Assembly (NCBI RefSeq): GCF_025699255.1
Contig: NZ_JAILWA010000003.1
Location: 62,001 to 126,000 of the forward strand
Reading direction: 5' to 3'
Origin: Nitrosopumilus sp.
GTDB lineage: Archaea; Thermoproteota; Nitrososphaeria; Nitrososphaerales; Nitrosopumilaceae
DNA length: 64,000 nt
The notes beneath the pieces are model-generated. The model had not been told where the DNA came from and searched no databases. It saw nothing but the letters and a program-made list of their open reading frames with translations. Every line of letters starts with the position of its first letter. Within the stretch, counting starts at the first letter, position 1. Of the stretch, positions 44,919-52,333 are shown piece by piece. Both the position numbers and the translations under genes were made by a program.

Positions 44919-44928
44919 GATTGCTATC

Positions 44929-45612
44929 CTAAGAAATCAGTAAATTTAATCCATATCCTACAAAATATGCAACAATTGCAGCAATTCCACCAATGATTAA
45001 TGTGTTGATTCCTGAATGCACCATAGATTTTTTAACAATTTTTCCTTTTATCATACCAACAAGGAAAAATGCAGAACATACAGACACAATAGAATATAGA
45101 AAAGCTTCTGAATTCATTTCTATTCCTATTATCATGAAAATCATAAACGGAATTAATGGAATTAATCCAACAAGATTGAAACCTACAAATGTACTTACAG
45201 AGCTATGCATGGGATTTTTTTCATCTTCAATTAATCCTAATTCCTCTTTCATCATTGTGTCTAACCACACTTTTCGTTTTGATGTAATAATCCGTACAAC
45301 ATCTTCCAACAATTCATCCTTGAAACCTTTTTTTCGATAAATTTCTCTAATTTCTTCTCTTTCTTGATCTTCTAAATTATCTATTTCCCACTCTTCTTGT
45401 CTCCTTTTCATTTCAACAAATTCATTTCTTGCTTTTGAAGCTTGATAATTTGCCGCAGCCATAGAAAATCCATCAGCAAATAAATTTGCAAATCCTAGAA
45501 TTAATATGATGACTGCAGGTAACGAGGCGCCCATAACTCCTGCAACTATTGCAAAGGTTGTAACTGCACCATCTATAGAACCATAAATAAAATCATCAAA
45601 ATGTATTTTCAT
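44929..45612 (-). CDS. VIT1/CCC1-family metal transporter
   Basis: A 227-residue membrane protein starting with IHFDDFIYGSIDGAVTTFAI, the conserved first helix of CCC1/VIT1 iron/manganese transporters (Asp and Gly residues lining the path). The cytoplasmic metal-binding helical loop (about 65-125, KRRQEEWEIDNLEDQEREEI and KDELLEDVVRII) is rich in Glu. Three further helices follow. It would move Fe2+ or Mn2+ out of the cytoplasm. It lies upstream of the permease gene. Confidence 0.85.
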   Translation of the reverse strand: MKIHFDDFIYGSIDGAVTTFAIVAGVMGASLPAVIILILGFANLFADGFSMAAANYQASKARNEFVEMKRRQEEWEIDNLEDQEREEIREIYRKKGFKDELLEDVVRIITSKRKVWLDTMMKEELGLIEDEKNPMHSSVSTFVGFNLVGLIPLIPFMIFMIIGIEMNSEAFLYSIVSVCSAFFLVGMIKGKIVKKSMVHSGINTLIIGGIAAIVAYFVGYGLNLLIS

Positions 45613-45683
45613 TTTTAATTAGAAATTAATTTGATATTTGATTAATAAACATGAATAATTCCAATATTGAAAATCATAAACCT

Positions 45684-45693
45684 TTTTTATATT
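45684..45693 (+). promoter_or_regulatory. TATA-like element of the usp gene
   Basis: ttttttatat is centred about 26 bp before the ATG at 45715, supporting that ATG rather than the TTG at 45703. Confidence 0.45.
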
Positions 45694-45714
45694 GAATAGA
45701 TCTTGACATTAAAC

Positions 45715-46137
45715 ATGGCTAAATTGAAAAAAATTCTAGTTCCTCTTGATGGCTCACCAAATTCTATGAGAGGATTAGATAGAGCAATTGAAATTGCTAA
45801 AGGAGGAGATGCAGAAATTACAGGATTTTATGTATTTCACTTACCTCTAGCTGCCGGAATAAAATATACAGCAAAAATGAAAGAAGATGCACAAAAGAAA
45901 GCTGTAAAAGCAATTGGTCCTGCTATGAATAAAACTCAAAAGGCAGGTGCTACTTTCAAGTACAAAACCGGTGGTGGAAATACTGGCTCTGAAATTGTCA
46001 AATTTGCCAAAAATGGAAAGTTTGACATGATTGTAATTGGTGCAAGAGGATTAGGTGGTGCAAAAGAAGCATTTCTAGGAAGCACATCTAACTATGTTAT
46101 GCACAAAACAAATGTTCCAGTATTAGTAGTCAAATAG
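45715..46137 (+). CDS. Universal stress protein UspA family
   Basis: A 140-residue soluble alpha/beta protein. KILVPLDGSPNSMRGLDRAI at the N-terminus and IVIGARGLGGAKEAFLGSTS near the C-terminus form the ATP-binding UspA type (G-x2-G-x9-G-S/T), followed by VPVLVVK. It is thus an ATP-binding USP. I chose the ATG at 45715, since the TATA spacing fits and the fold begins there; a TTG four codons upstream is possible. Confidence 0.92.
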   Translation: MAKLKKILVPLDGSPNSMRGLDRAIEIAKGGDAEITGFYVFHLPLAAGIKYTAKMKEDAQKKAVKAIGPAMNKTQKAGATFKYKTGGGNTGSEIVKFAKNGKFDMIVIGARGLGGAKEAFLGSTSNYVMHKTNVPVLVVK

Positions 46138-46235
46138 TTCAATCTGAACTTTTTCTATTTTTTCCATATCCTTGATATTCTATACGTAATAACCTACAAG
46201 TATAGGAATTTGAAAAAATAATTTTGGTGTAGATT

Positions 46236-47387
46236 ATGGTAGAAAGCAATTATGATATTTTAGGAATTTTAGAGGGCACAACAGAGAAAGAAATACGTGA
46301 TGCATTTAGACGATTGGCTCTTCAATATCACTCAGATCGAGGAGGCGAAAATGAACAATTTATTAAAATTAAACAAGCATATGATGATCTAAAAATTGGT
46401 AAGAAATATCCAGAAACAGATTTTGAAAAATTAAAAAACTCCAAAGTATATTCAAATGATTCTGAAGCTGATGTAAGGAAAAAAAATCAGATTTTAGGTC
46501 AAGAACTATTCAAAGAAATGAAAACTGCTGAAGAATGGGCATCATCTTTGAACAACTCTAACACTACTGGAACTAGATTATTTGGATCAAAAACTCTTGG
46601 AGAAATTGAATTAGAAAGAAAAGCTACTGGAGCTTTATCAATCAAAGGAAATTTTATGGCAGGAAGTTTTTCATATGATGGTCCAATAATTATGCAAGGA
46701 AGTATCACAAGCCCTTCATGGACAGAAGAATATCAAACAAACATACATCTAACTAATGGAGATTTTAAATTCATTAATCCATTAGAAAATAAATACAAAA
46801 TCGATAATGGTGCAAAAATCACTGTTGATAATGGTAATGTGGTTGTTGGAAATGTTTATGGAAGAAAATTTCGGGTAGAAGATCCTGTACGTGTAGGTGT
46901 TTTTCAAATTCAAGAACATAGAACTCATATTTCAGCCCCTAATGGAAAAATAATTGCAGAAAACCTTGCAAATACTGTATCCCTTGAAGCAGATTCTATC
47001 ATTGTTTTAAATGTTGAAGATGATGTTATACTATCTGCACGAGAAATTTTATTTTATGGTGGAAAACTAACTTATGATTCTGTTATTGAACTAAAAGAAG
47101 GTGGTACAATACGATTTTTTGAAAATTTTTCTATTCAAGGTTTAAGCGGAGATGCAATCATTAAACTTGAAAATGGTAAAAAAATCAGGTTATTTGATCT
47201 TAAAACTAAAAAAATTAAAGATTTAGCTGATGAATTTGTACCCAACAAAGAAAATTACCCCAAAGATGCTACTATGGTTGGACATGGATTCACAATCACA
47301 TATGCCATGCTTGATAATCTTTCATTGAAACCATCTAAAAAACAAAAAAAAGGATGGGCATCAAAATTTGGTTTTTCGAAAAAATAA
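46236..47387 (+). CDS. J-domain protein with C-terminal beta-solenoid-like region
   Basis: Residues 5-55 form a J domain (YDILGILEGTTEKEIRDAFR, then QYHSDRGGENEQFIKIKQAY). The invariant HPD is HSD, since codon 2 is TCA rather than CCA. Residues 100-380 carry runs of short strands (LTNGDFKF, VDNGNVVVGNVYGR, APNGKIIAENL, LEADSIIVLNVEDDV) that look like a bactofilin-like or other beta-solenoid. This is not the zinc-finger DnaJ layout. Because HPD is needed for DnaK stimulation, the domain may be regulatory or a scaffold. Confidence 0.7.
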   Translation: MVESNYDILGILEGTTEKEIRDAFRRLALQYHSDRGGENEQFIKIKQAYDDLKIGKKYPETDFEKLKNSKVYSNDSEADVRKKNQILGQELFKEMKTAEEWASSLNNSNTTGTRLFGSKTLGEIELERKATGALSIKGNFMAGSFSYDGPIIMQGSITSPSWTEEYQTNIHLTNGDFKFINPLENKYKIDNGAKITVDNGNVVVGNVYGRKFRVEDPVRVGVFQIQEHRTHISAPNGKIIAENLANTVSLEADSIIVLNVEDDVILSAREILFYGGKLTYDSVIELKEGGTIRFFENFSIQGLSGDAIIKLENGKKIRLFDLKTKKIKDLADEFVPNKENYPKDATMVGHGFTITYAMLDNLSLKPSKKQKKGWASKFGFSKK

Positions 47388-47407
47388 TCATTAAAAAATC
47401 AATTTTT

Positions 47408-47449
47408 AGGCATGGTAATGACCATTTCTGATAAATATGCCTTTTTTTG
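47408..47449. terminator. Nested inverted repeats followed by T-run upstream of the PII-like gene
   Basis: ATGGT (47412-47416) and ACCAT (47421-47425) pair with a 4-base loop. AGGCAT (47408-47413) and ATGCCT (47437-47442) can pair around it. A T7 run follows (47442-47448), like a terminator of the J-domain gene, but it lies only about 18 bp before the next GTG. A regulatory site for the PII-like gene is the alternative. Confidence 0.45.
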
Positions 47450-47459
47450 AAAAATATTT

Positions 47460-48041
47460 GTGAAAAAGATAGAGGCAGTAATTAAGAGAAAAAATTTCCC
47501 TACAATTAAAACCAATTTGAATGCTGTAGGAACTTACATTATTGATAAACGAAATTTAGATGATAGTCATATTTATGATGAGTCTCAAGGTTCTCGTGTT
47601 GGCTCTACTGGATTAAAATCAGTACCACTTGCAAAAATCGAAATGGTTGTTTCTGATAAAGAAGCTAGAAAAGTTGTTGAAATGATTTCTAAAAACTCTG
47701 GCTTATCATCAATACATGGTGGAAAAATTTTCGTCTCTGAAATGGAAGAAGTTGTAGACATGGAAACTCTTGATGGACAACAAGATCTTGAAATTACTCA
47801 TGAACAAAAAACTGAATCAAAACCATTACCTAAAAGAAGTAGATTTGTTCCATTACAAAAATTTACTCTAAACAAATTGCAAAGAATCTATGAAGAAAAT
47901 AAAGAAATACTAAGAGATGATTATAGAATAAAATCCTTTAGTGATTTTGTAAATTATTGCATTATGAAATCTTTGCCAACTCTAGAAAAACAACTAAAGA
48001 ATCCTACAATTGTTTATGAAAATAATTTCGGTGATTATTAG
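47460..48041 (+). CDS. PII-like domain protein with C-terminal extension
   Basis: Residues 1-105 follow a PII fold (VKKIEAVIKRKNFPTIKTNL, a variable T-loop region at about 35-60, then VPLAKIEMVVSDKEARKVVE and GGKIFVSEMEEVVDMETL). The T-loop is divergent, without the usual Tyr. A further 85 residues (KRSRFVPLQKFTLNKLQRIY and SFSDFVNYCIMKSLPTLE) form a helical unit that could bind DNA or a partner. GTG start. It is the first gene of the nitrogen island. It converges on the tiny membrane genes below. Confidence 0.75.
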   Translation: MKKIEAVIKRKNFPTIKTNLNAVGTYIIDKRNLDDSHIYDESQGSRVGSTGLKSVPLAKIEMVVSDKEARKVVEMISKNSGLSSIHGGKIFVSEMEEVVDMETLDGQQDLEITHEQKTESKPLPKRSRFVPLQKFTLNKLQRIYEENKEILRDDYRIKSFSDFVNYCIMKSLPTLEKQLKNPTIVYENNFGDY

Positions 48042-48046
48042 TTATA

Positions 48047-48139
48047 CTACAAAGTTGGCAAAAAGAGATACAATCCAATTAAAGTCATTCCTATAACTGC
48101 AAGTCCCAATTTGGCGATAAAAATTTTGGATACTTTCAT
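48047..48139 (-). CDS. Tiny one-helix membrane protein (30 aa)
   Basis: ATG at 48137-48139 and TAG at 48047-48049 give a 30-residue peptide, mostly one hydrophobic helix (FIAKLGLAVIGMTLIGLYLF). Its ATG overlaps the TGA of the previous 45-residue gene (GTATGA), the classical arrangement of coupled translation. Too short for standard ORF calling, so the evidence is the overlap, the hydrophobic pattern and the operon position behind PII. No family recognised. Confidence 0.55.
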   Translation of the reverse strand: MKVSKIFIAKLGLAVIGMTLIGLYLFLPTL

Positions 48140-48273
48140 ACAACTAAACCAACAAGCAATGGCACAACAATAATTCCTGCTATTGCAAGAATTTTGAATA
48201 TATCTTTAGGCTCTAATGGTTTCATTTCTTCTCTACGAAACAATTTACTTTTACGAATAGAGTCTATGTTCAT
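48136..48273 (-). CDS. Small one-helix membrane protein (45 aa)
   Basis: ATG at 48271-48273 and TGA at 48136-48138 give 45 residues: a basic/acidic N-terminal half (MNIDSIRKSKLFRREEMKPL) and a hydrophobic helix (FKILAIAGIIVVPLLVGLVV). It starts 4 bp after the stop of PII on the same strand, so a PII, small membrane protein, tiny membrane protein order is seen. The topology suggests a cytoplasmic N-terminus. It could be a subunit or regulator of Amt or another membrane complex. This is inference. Confidence 0.6.
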   Translation of the reverse strand: MNIDSIRKSKLFRREEMKPLEPKDIFKILAIAGIIVVPLLVGLVV

Positions 48274-48277
48274 ATCT

Positions 48278-48607
48278 CTAGATTGTAGATTCTCCTTCAT
48301 CACCAGTAGCAATATCTACTGCACGCAAAATCTGAGAAACAAAGATTTTTCCTACTCTGCCATTATCTTTGATAATTCCTATAACTTCATCTTCTTTTGT
48401 GTCTGAAATAATAGCTTCCAATCTGTATTTTTCATTGAATTGAGGAACAAAAATTTCACTACCTTTTGATGCGTGTATCTCAGGTCCTGGTTTCTTTCCT
48501 CTTCCTCTGACTTTAGAGACTGTTAGACCACCAATGCCAATTTCTTTTAGCCCTTCACTAATGGCCATGACATCGTTTTCTCCAAGTATGACTTCTATTT
48601 TGAGCAT
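48278..48607 (-). CDS. glnK: PII nitrogen regulatory protein (GlnK-type)
   Basis: This 109-residue trimeric sensor of ATP/ADP and 2-oxoglutarate would block Amt or modulate glutamine synthetase when nitrogen is plentiful. MLKIEVILGENDVMAISEGL, GIGGLTVSKVRGRGKK, a T-loop rich in Gly/Ser (PEIHASKGSEIFVPQF) and GKIFVSQILRAVDIATGDEG match PII. The T-loop lacks the Tyr that bacteria uridylylate. It is divergent from amt across a spacer with a perfect palindrome, and upstream of two tiny membrane genes. Confidence 0.93.
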   Translation of the reverse strand: MLKIEVILGENDVMAISEGLKEIGIGGLTVSKVRGRGKKPGPEIHASKGSEIFVPQFNEKYRLEAIISDTKEDEVIGIIKDNGRVGKIFVSQILRAVDIATGDEGESTI

Positions 48608-48658
48608 TTAGTAATTGTAGTATAATTTACACAAATATAATTTCTGATTTTGATAACT

Positions 48659-48684
48659 ATTTGATTATCAATTGATAATCAAAT
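48659..48684. promoter_or_regulatory. Perfect 26-bp palindrome between glnK and amt
   Basis: The half-site ATTTGATTATCAA is followed directly by its exact reverse complement TTGATAATCAAAT, with no mismatches. It lies 38 bp before the amt ATG and 51 bp from the glnK ATG, between the two divergent promoters. An extra half-site-like word tttgataac lies at about 48649-48657. It looks like a dimer-binding operator controlling both genes. AT-rich sequence makes palindromes commoner, but 26 perfect bases are notable. Confidence 0.75.
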
Positions 48685-48722
48685 TTAGACATTGTTATTA
48701 ATTTAAAATTAAATTTTTTATC

Positions 48723-50054
48723 ATGGTTCTGGATTCTGGAGATACAGCATGGATGCTTGTCGCAGGTAGTCTTGTGCTATTAATGATCCCCGCATTAGGT
48801 CTCTTTGAATCTGGACTTTTGAGAAAGAAAAATGCAGCATCTATTTTCATGCAAATTTTCTTTGGTTTGGCACTTTTGAGTGTGATGTGGTTTGTATTTG
48901 GATTTAGTATTTCGTTTGGTCCATCGACACAAGGTTTAGTTGGAAATATGGATTGGGTATTCCTGAAAGGAGTTCCGTCAGATGCTCCACTTGAACAATA
49001 TGCACCAACAATTCCTGGTGTATTATTTGTGAAATTCCAATTAATGTTTGCAGCAATTACTCCGTTATTACTTACTGGAACAATTGCTGAAAGAATGAAG
49101 TTTAGCTCATTTATCATATTCATAGCAGCATGGTCAATGCTAATCTATTATCCTCTAGTTCACTGGGTTTGGGGTGGAGGTTGGTTAGCACAACTCGGTG
49201 TTGTTGATTTTGCTGGTGGTATTGTAATTCACACAAGTGTTGGTATGGCAGCTTTAGCTGCCGCTCTAGTACTTGGTAAGAGAAGAAATTACGGTCCTGC
49301 AATAATGATTCCTCATAGTATTCCTCTTGCAGTTCTTGGTTCATCCTTGTTATGGCTAGGATGGTTTGGATTTAACGCAGGAAGTGCTCTTTCTGCATCA
49401 GGTGGTGTTGCTGGTAATACAGTAATTGTAACTCACATGGCTTCATCAGTTTCTGCTTTAATTTGGGCTGGTCTTTCATGGATTAGAACTGGAAAACCAT
49501 CAGTTGTAGCTACAATTAATGGTGCTATTGCAGGTCTAGCTGGAATCACTCCTGCATCTGGATTTGTAAGCGCTGAACATGCTTTTGTTATAGGAATAGC
49601 AATTGGTGTAATATCATATTCCGGCGTAGTACTATTCAAAGAAAAATTACACATTGATGATGCACTTGATGTAAGCTCTGTTCACGGAGTTGCTGGTATT
49701 GTTGGTGCACTTGCTATAGGAATTTTTGCAAGTACCGCAATTAATCCTGGAGGAGTAGATGGTTTACTTTTCGGAAATCCTGATCAACTTTGGATACAAG
49801 CTGTAGGGGTTGGTGTTGCAGCTGCAATGGGCTTTGGTGGAACATGGATTCTTATGCAAGTTATTAAACATCTTATTGGAATTAGAGTTTCACCTGAAGT
49901 TGAAGATATTGGTTTAGATATTAGTGAACATGCTGAATCAGCATATTCTGATGAAGAAGAATTCATGCTAAGTATGGATGAATATACAGAAGATTTACAG
50001 GAAAAGGATGAAATACTCTTCAAAAAGAAGAAGTCTGATAGTGCTAAAAAATGA
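48723..50054 (+). CDS. amt: Ammonium transporter Amt
   Basis: A 443-residue Amt/Mep/Rh channel with eleven helices, which imports the ammonium used both for energy and assimilation. DTAWMLVAGSLVLLMIP, the gate-lining WGGGWLAQLGVVDFAGG, HTSVGMAALAAAL with one conserved pore His, then LLWLGWFGFNAGSAL and DVSSVHGVAGIVGAL with the second His, are all present. The C-terminal cytoplasmic tail (about 385-443) is long and acidic and may contact PII. Overlaps the next gene by 4 bp (ATGA), so that product is translationally coupled. Confidence 0.97.
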   Translation: MVLDSGDTAWMLVAGSLVLLMIPALGLFESGLLRKKNAASIFMQIFFGLALLSVMWFVFGFSISFGPSTQGLVGNMDWVFLKGVPSDAPLEQYAPTIPGVLFVKFQLMFAAITPLLLTGTIAERMKFSSFIIFIAAWSMLIYYPLVHWVWGGGWLAQLGVVDFAGGIVIHTSVGMAALAAALVLGKRRNYGPAIMIPHSIPLAVLGSSLLWLGWFGFNAGSALSASGGVAGNTVIVTHMASSVSALIWAGLSWIRTGKPSVVATINGAIAGLAGITPASGFVSAEHAFVIGIAIGVISYSGVVLFKEKLHIDDALDVSSVHGVAGIVGALAIGIFASTAINPGGVDGLLFGNPDQLWIQAVGVGVAAAMGFGGTWILMQVIKHLIGIRVSPEVEDIGLDISEHAESAYSDEEEFMLSMDEYTEDLQEKDEILFKKKKSDSAKK

Positions 50055-50416
50055 CAATCAATTACGAAGAATTATCTAAAAAAGTTCTAGATTTAGATCC
50101 TAAAATTAGATTTGCAGGTGTTGCAAATAGTAAGGGAGAAATGATTGCTGGTGGACAAAAAGATAATGTTGAAAAAATTTTAGATGGTGAAAATGTAAAG
50201 ATGTCGATTCATTATGCACTACAAAAAAGAGATCTTTATACAAATTTAGCATACAAAATTGGCTCAGAACTATCATCCATTACTGAATATGAAAAAGTTA
50301 CCATGATTAGTATTCCAGTAAATTCTAACGATTTGTTTATGATAAGTACAGAACCAAGAGCTGATTATTTGAAAATTATTGATTTTATTCGTTCATCACT
50401 TAATTCTCAAAACTAA
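50051..50416 (+). CDS. Small Amt-coupled protein (roadblock/DUF6659-like)
   Basis: A 121-residue soluble protein: KIRFAGVANSKGEMIAGGQK suggests a longin/roadblock-type strand pair seen in thaumarchaeal DUF6659 proteins. ITEYEKVTMISIPVNSND follows. Its ATG overlaps the amt stop as ATGA, so it is made with Amt. A role as a small regulator or adaptor of the transporter is inference from coupling. No catalytic motif is visible. Confidence 0.65.
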   Translation: MTINYEELSKKVLDLDPKIRFAGVANSKGEMIAGGQKDNVEKILDGENVKMSIHYALQKRDLYTNLAYKIGSELSSITEYEKVTMISIPVNSNDLFMISTEPRADYLKIIDFIRSSLNSQN

Positions 50417-50481
50417 AAATTACTACAGGCATAATATACTGGGAAGAGTTGATATTCATATAAAAAAACTATAGAATAAAA

Positions 50482-52230
50482 ATGTCCATCTCATTTAATC
50501 TTGGCAAAAAACTTGTTTTACTTGTAATGCTTGTAAGCATAACTGCATTAGGAATTACATCTTACATGAGTATAGATTATGCATCTGAGACTCTAAAAGA
50601 AAGAGGAGGTGAATTATTAATCGGAGAATCTTCTATTAGAGGAGAATCTTTAAAATCAATTTTTGAATCTAGGATTGAACAAAATCATATACTTGCAAAT
50701 GATCCCATGATTCAATCATTAGTTTCAGAAATGAATCAAATTCCAAAAAATCAACTAAAAGAATTTCAAGAAAGTAATCGTAGAGATTTTTTGATTCAAA
50801 TTCAAGCATTTCAAGAATTAATTGGATTTTCAATAGGGTTTGAAGATACAAAAATTATTGGAAATAATGGAAACATTTACTTTTCTCTTGTTGGAAATAC
50901 AGAAGATAATTTTAGTGAAAATGAATTTTTTAAGAGAGGATTGGAAAGTTCTTTCATTGATTTTGAATCAATAAAATCTGGTAAAAAATTAATTGTTATT
51001 TCTCCAATATTTGCCAAAGATAGTAAAAAAGGAGATGAACCAATTGGCGTAATTATCTCAAAAATGAGGACTGCATCAATTGACAATGTTTTGGTTAATA
51101 GAAGCGGATTGGGTGAAACCGGGGAGGTTTACATTGTTAATGATGATTATTTGATGTTATCTGAATCAAGATTTTTTGAAGATGCTGTATTCCAACAACG
51201 AGTAGATACAGTTGCTGTACAGAAATGTTTCAAGGAAGGAGAAGATCATGTTGGATTTTATACTGATTATAGAAACATTCCAATTTATGGTTCATCTTAT
51301 TGTGCAGTAGATTTTGGAATTGTTTTACTTGCAGAAATGGATGAAAAAGAATTAGTTGAACCAATAAAAATTCTCCAAACTAGAATTCTCCTAACGAGCC
51401 TACTTATCACAATGATGATGGGATTAGTTGCATATTTTGCTGCAGAATCATTATCTCATCCATTAAGAGCACTCAAAAATGCTGCAAACAAAATTGCAAA
51501 TGGAAAGTTTGATGTTAGGACAAATATTACAACAGGTGATGAAATTGGAGAATTATCACGTGCATTTGATTCGATGGCAGAAAAACTTGAAGAATCAATA
51601 ATTGAGATCAAAGAGAAAGAAGAAATTATTAAAGAACTCGCAGGTGGTAATCTTCTAAAGTTTTCTCAACATGAAGAAAATGATTGTGTGGGAGTAATTG
51701 ACATGACTGATTCCACCAGAATTTCATCTAAATTATCAGATGATGATGTGAGTAAAATGTATGAAATATTTCTAAATTTTATGGCTAGAATTATTCTTAA
51801 ACATAATGGAGAAGTCGTAAAAAATATTGGAGATGCTTTAATGTTCAGATTTGCAAACATAGATTCTAAAGATACCCAAGCCATGAAAAATGTTCTAGAA
51901 TGCTGTTTAGATATGATTGAATCTCATGATGAATTAAAGAAAGAGCTTAATGCAAATAATATAGATGCATTAGATTATAAAATCAGTGCCACATATGGCT
52001 CTGTCAAAGTAGCTGAAAGTACAACTTCTAAAATTTCAGATATTTTCGGTCCTACAGTAAATAGATGTTTCAAGATTAATTCATTTTGTCCAAAAAATAG
52101 TATTGTAGTTGGTAATAACATGTATGAAATTCTAAAGGACATGCAAGAATACGAATTTTCACAATTTTGTTCAATTGAAATGAAAGCAAAATATGATTAC
52201 AGTATTTATGAAGTTAAAAGAAAAAACTAG
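50482..52230 (+). CDS. Cache-HAMP-class III nucleotidyl cyclase
   Basis: This 582-residue membrane receptor has a helix at 12-32, an extracellular Cache-like sensor (about 35-295), a second helix (about 300-325), HAMP (about 325-378) and a class III cyclase domain (about 405-580). The catalytic domain keeps VIDMTDST (metal Asp), KNIGDALMFRF (second metal Asp) and SDIFGPTVNR (adenine Asp and transition-state Asn). The Arg usually four residues after that Asn is Lys. It may make cAMP or a related nucleotide. The sensed ligand is unknown. Confidence 0.82.
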   Translation: MSISFNLGKKLVLLVMLVSITALGITSYMSIDYASETLKERGGELLIGESSIRGESLKSIFESRIEQNHILANDPMIQSLVSEMNQIPKNQLKEFQESNRRDFLIQIQAFQELIGFSIGFEDTKIIGNNGNIYFSLVGNTEDNFSENEFFKRGLESSFIDFESIKSGKKLIVISPIFAKDSKKGDEPIGVIISKMRTASIDNVLVNRSGLGETGEVYIVNDDYLMLSESRFFEDAVFQQRVDTVAVQKCFKEGEDHVGFYTDYRNIPIYGSSYCAVDFGIVLLAEMDEKELVEPIKILQTRILLTSLLITMMMGLVAYFAAESLSHPLRALKNAANKIANGKFDVRTNITTGDEIGELSRAFDSMAEKLEESIIEIKEKEEIIKELAGGNLLKFSQHEENDCVGVIDMTDSTRISSKLSDDDVSKMYEIFLNFMARIILKHNGEVVKNIGDALMFRFANIDSKDTQAMKNVLECCLDMIESHDELKKELNANNIDALDYKISATYGSVKVAESTTSKISDIFGPTVNRCFKINSFCPKNSIVVGNNMYEILKDMQEYEFSQFCSIEMKAKYDYSIYEVKRKN

Positions 52231-52333
52231 CCTGAAATCCTGATATTCTACCAATCAGTCTATCAAAAAACAATCATTTGCAAAAATGAAAATTACATCA
52301 AGTATTTAATTAACCAAATTGTGGCTATATAAT

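Noticed and set aside
48194-48406. Plus-strand frame of 70 codons opposite the PII gene and the 45-aa gene
   Set aside because: PII on the minus strand is certain, and the plus-strand product shows no recognisable pattern.
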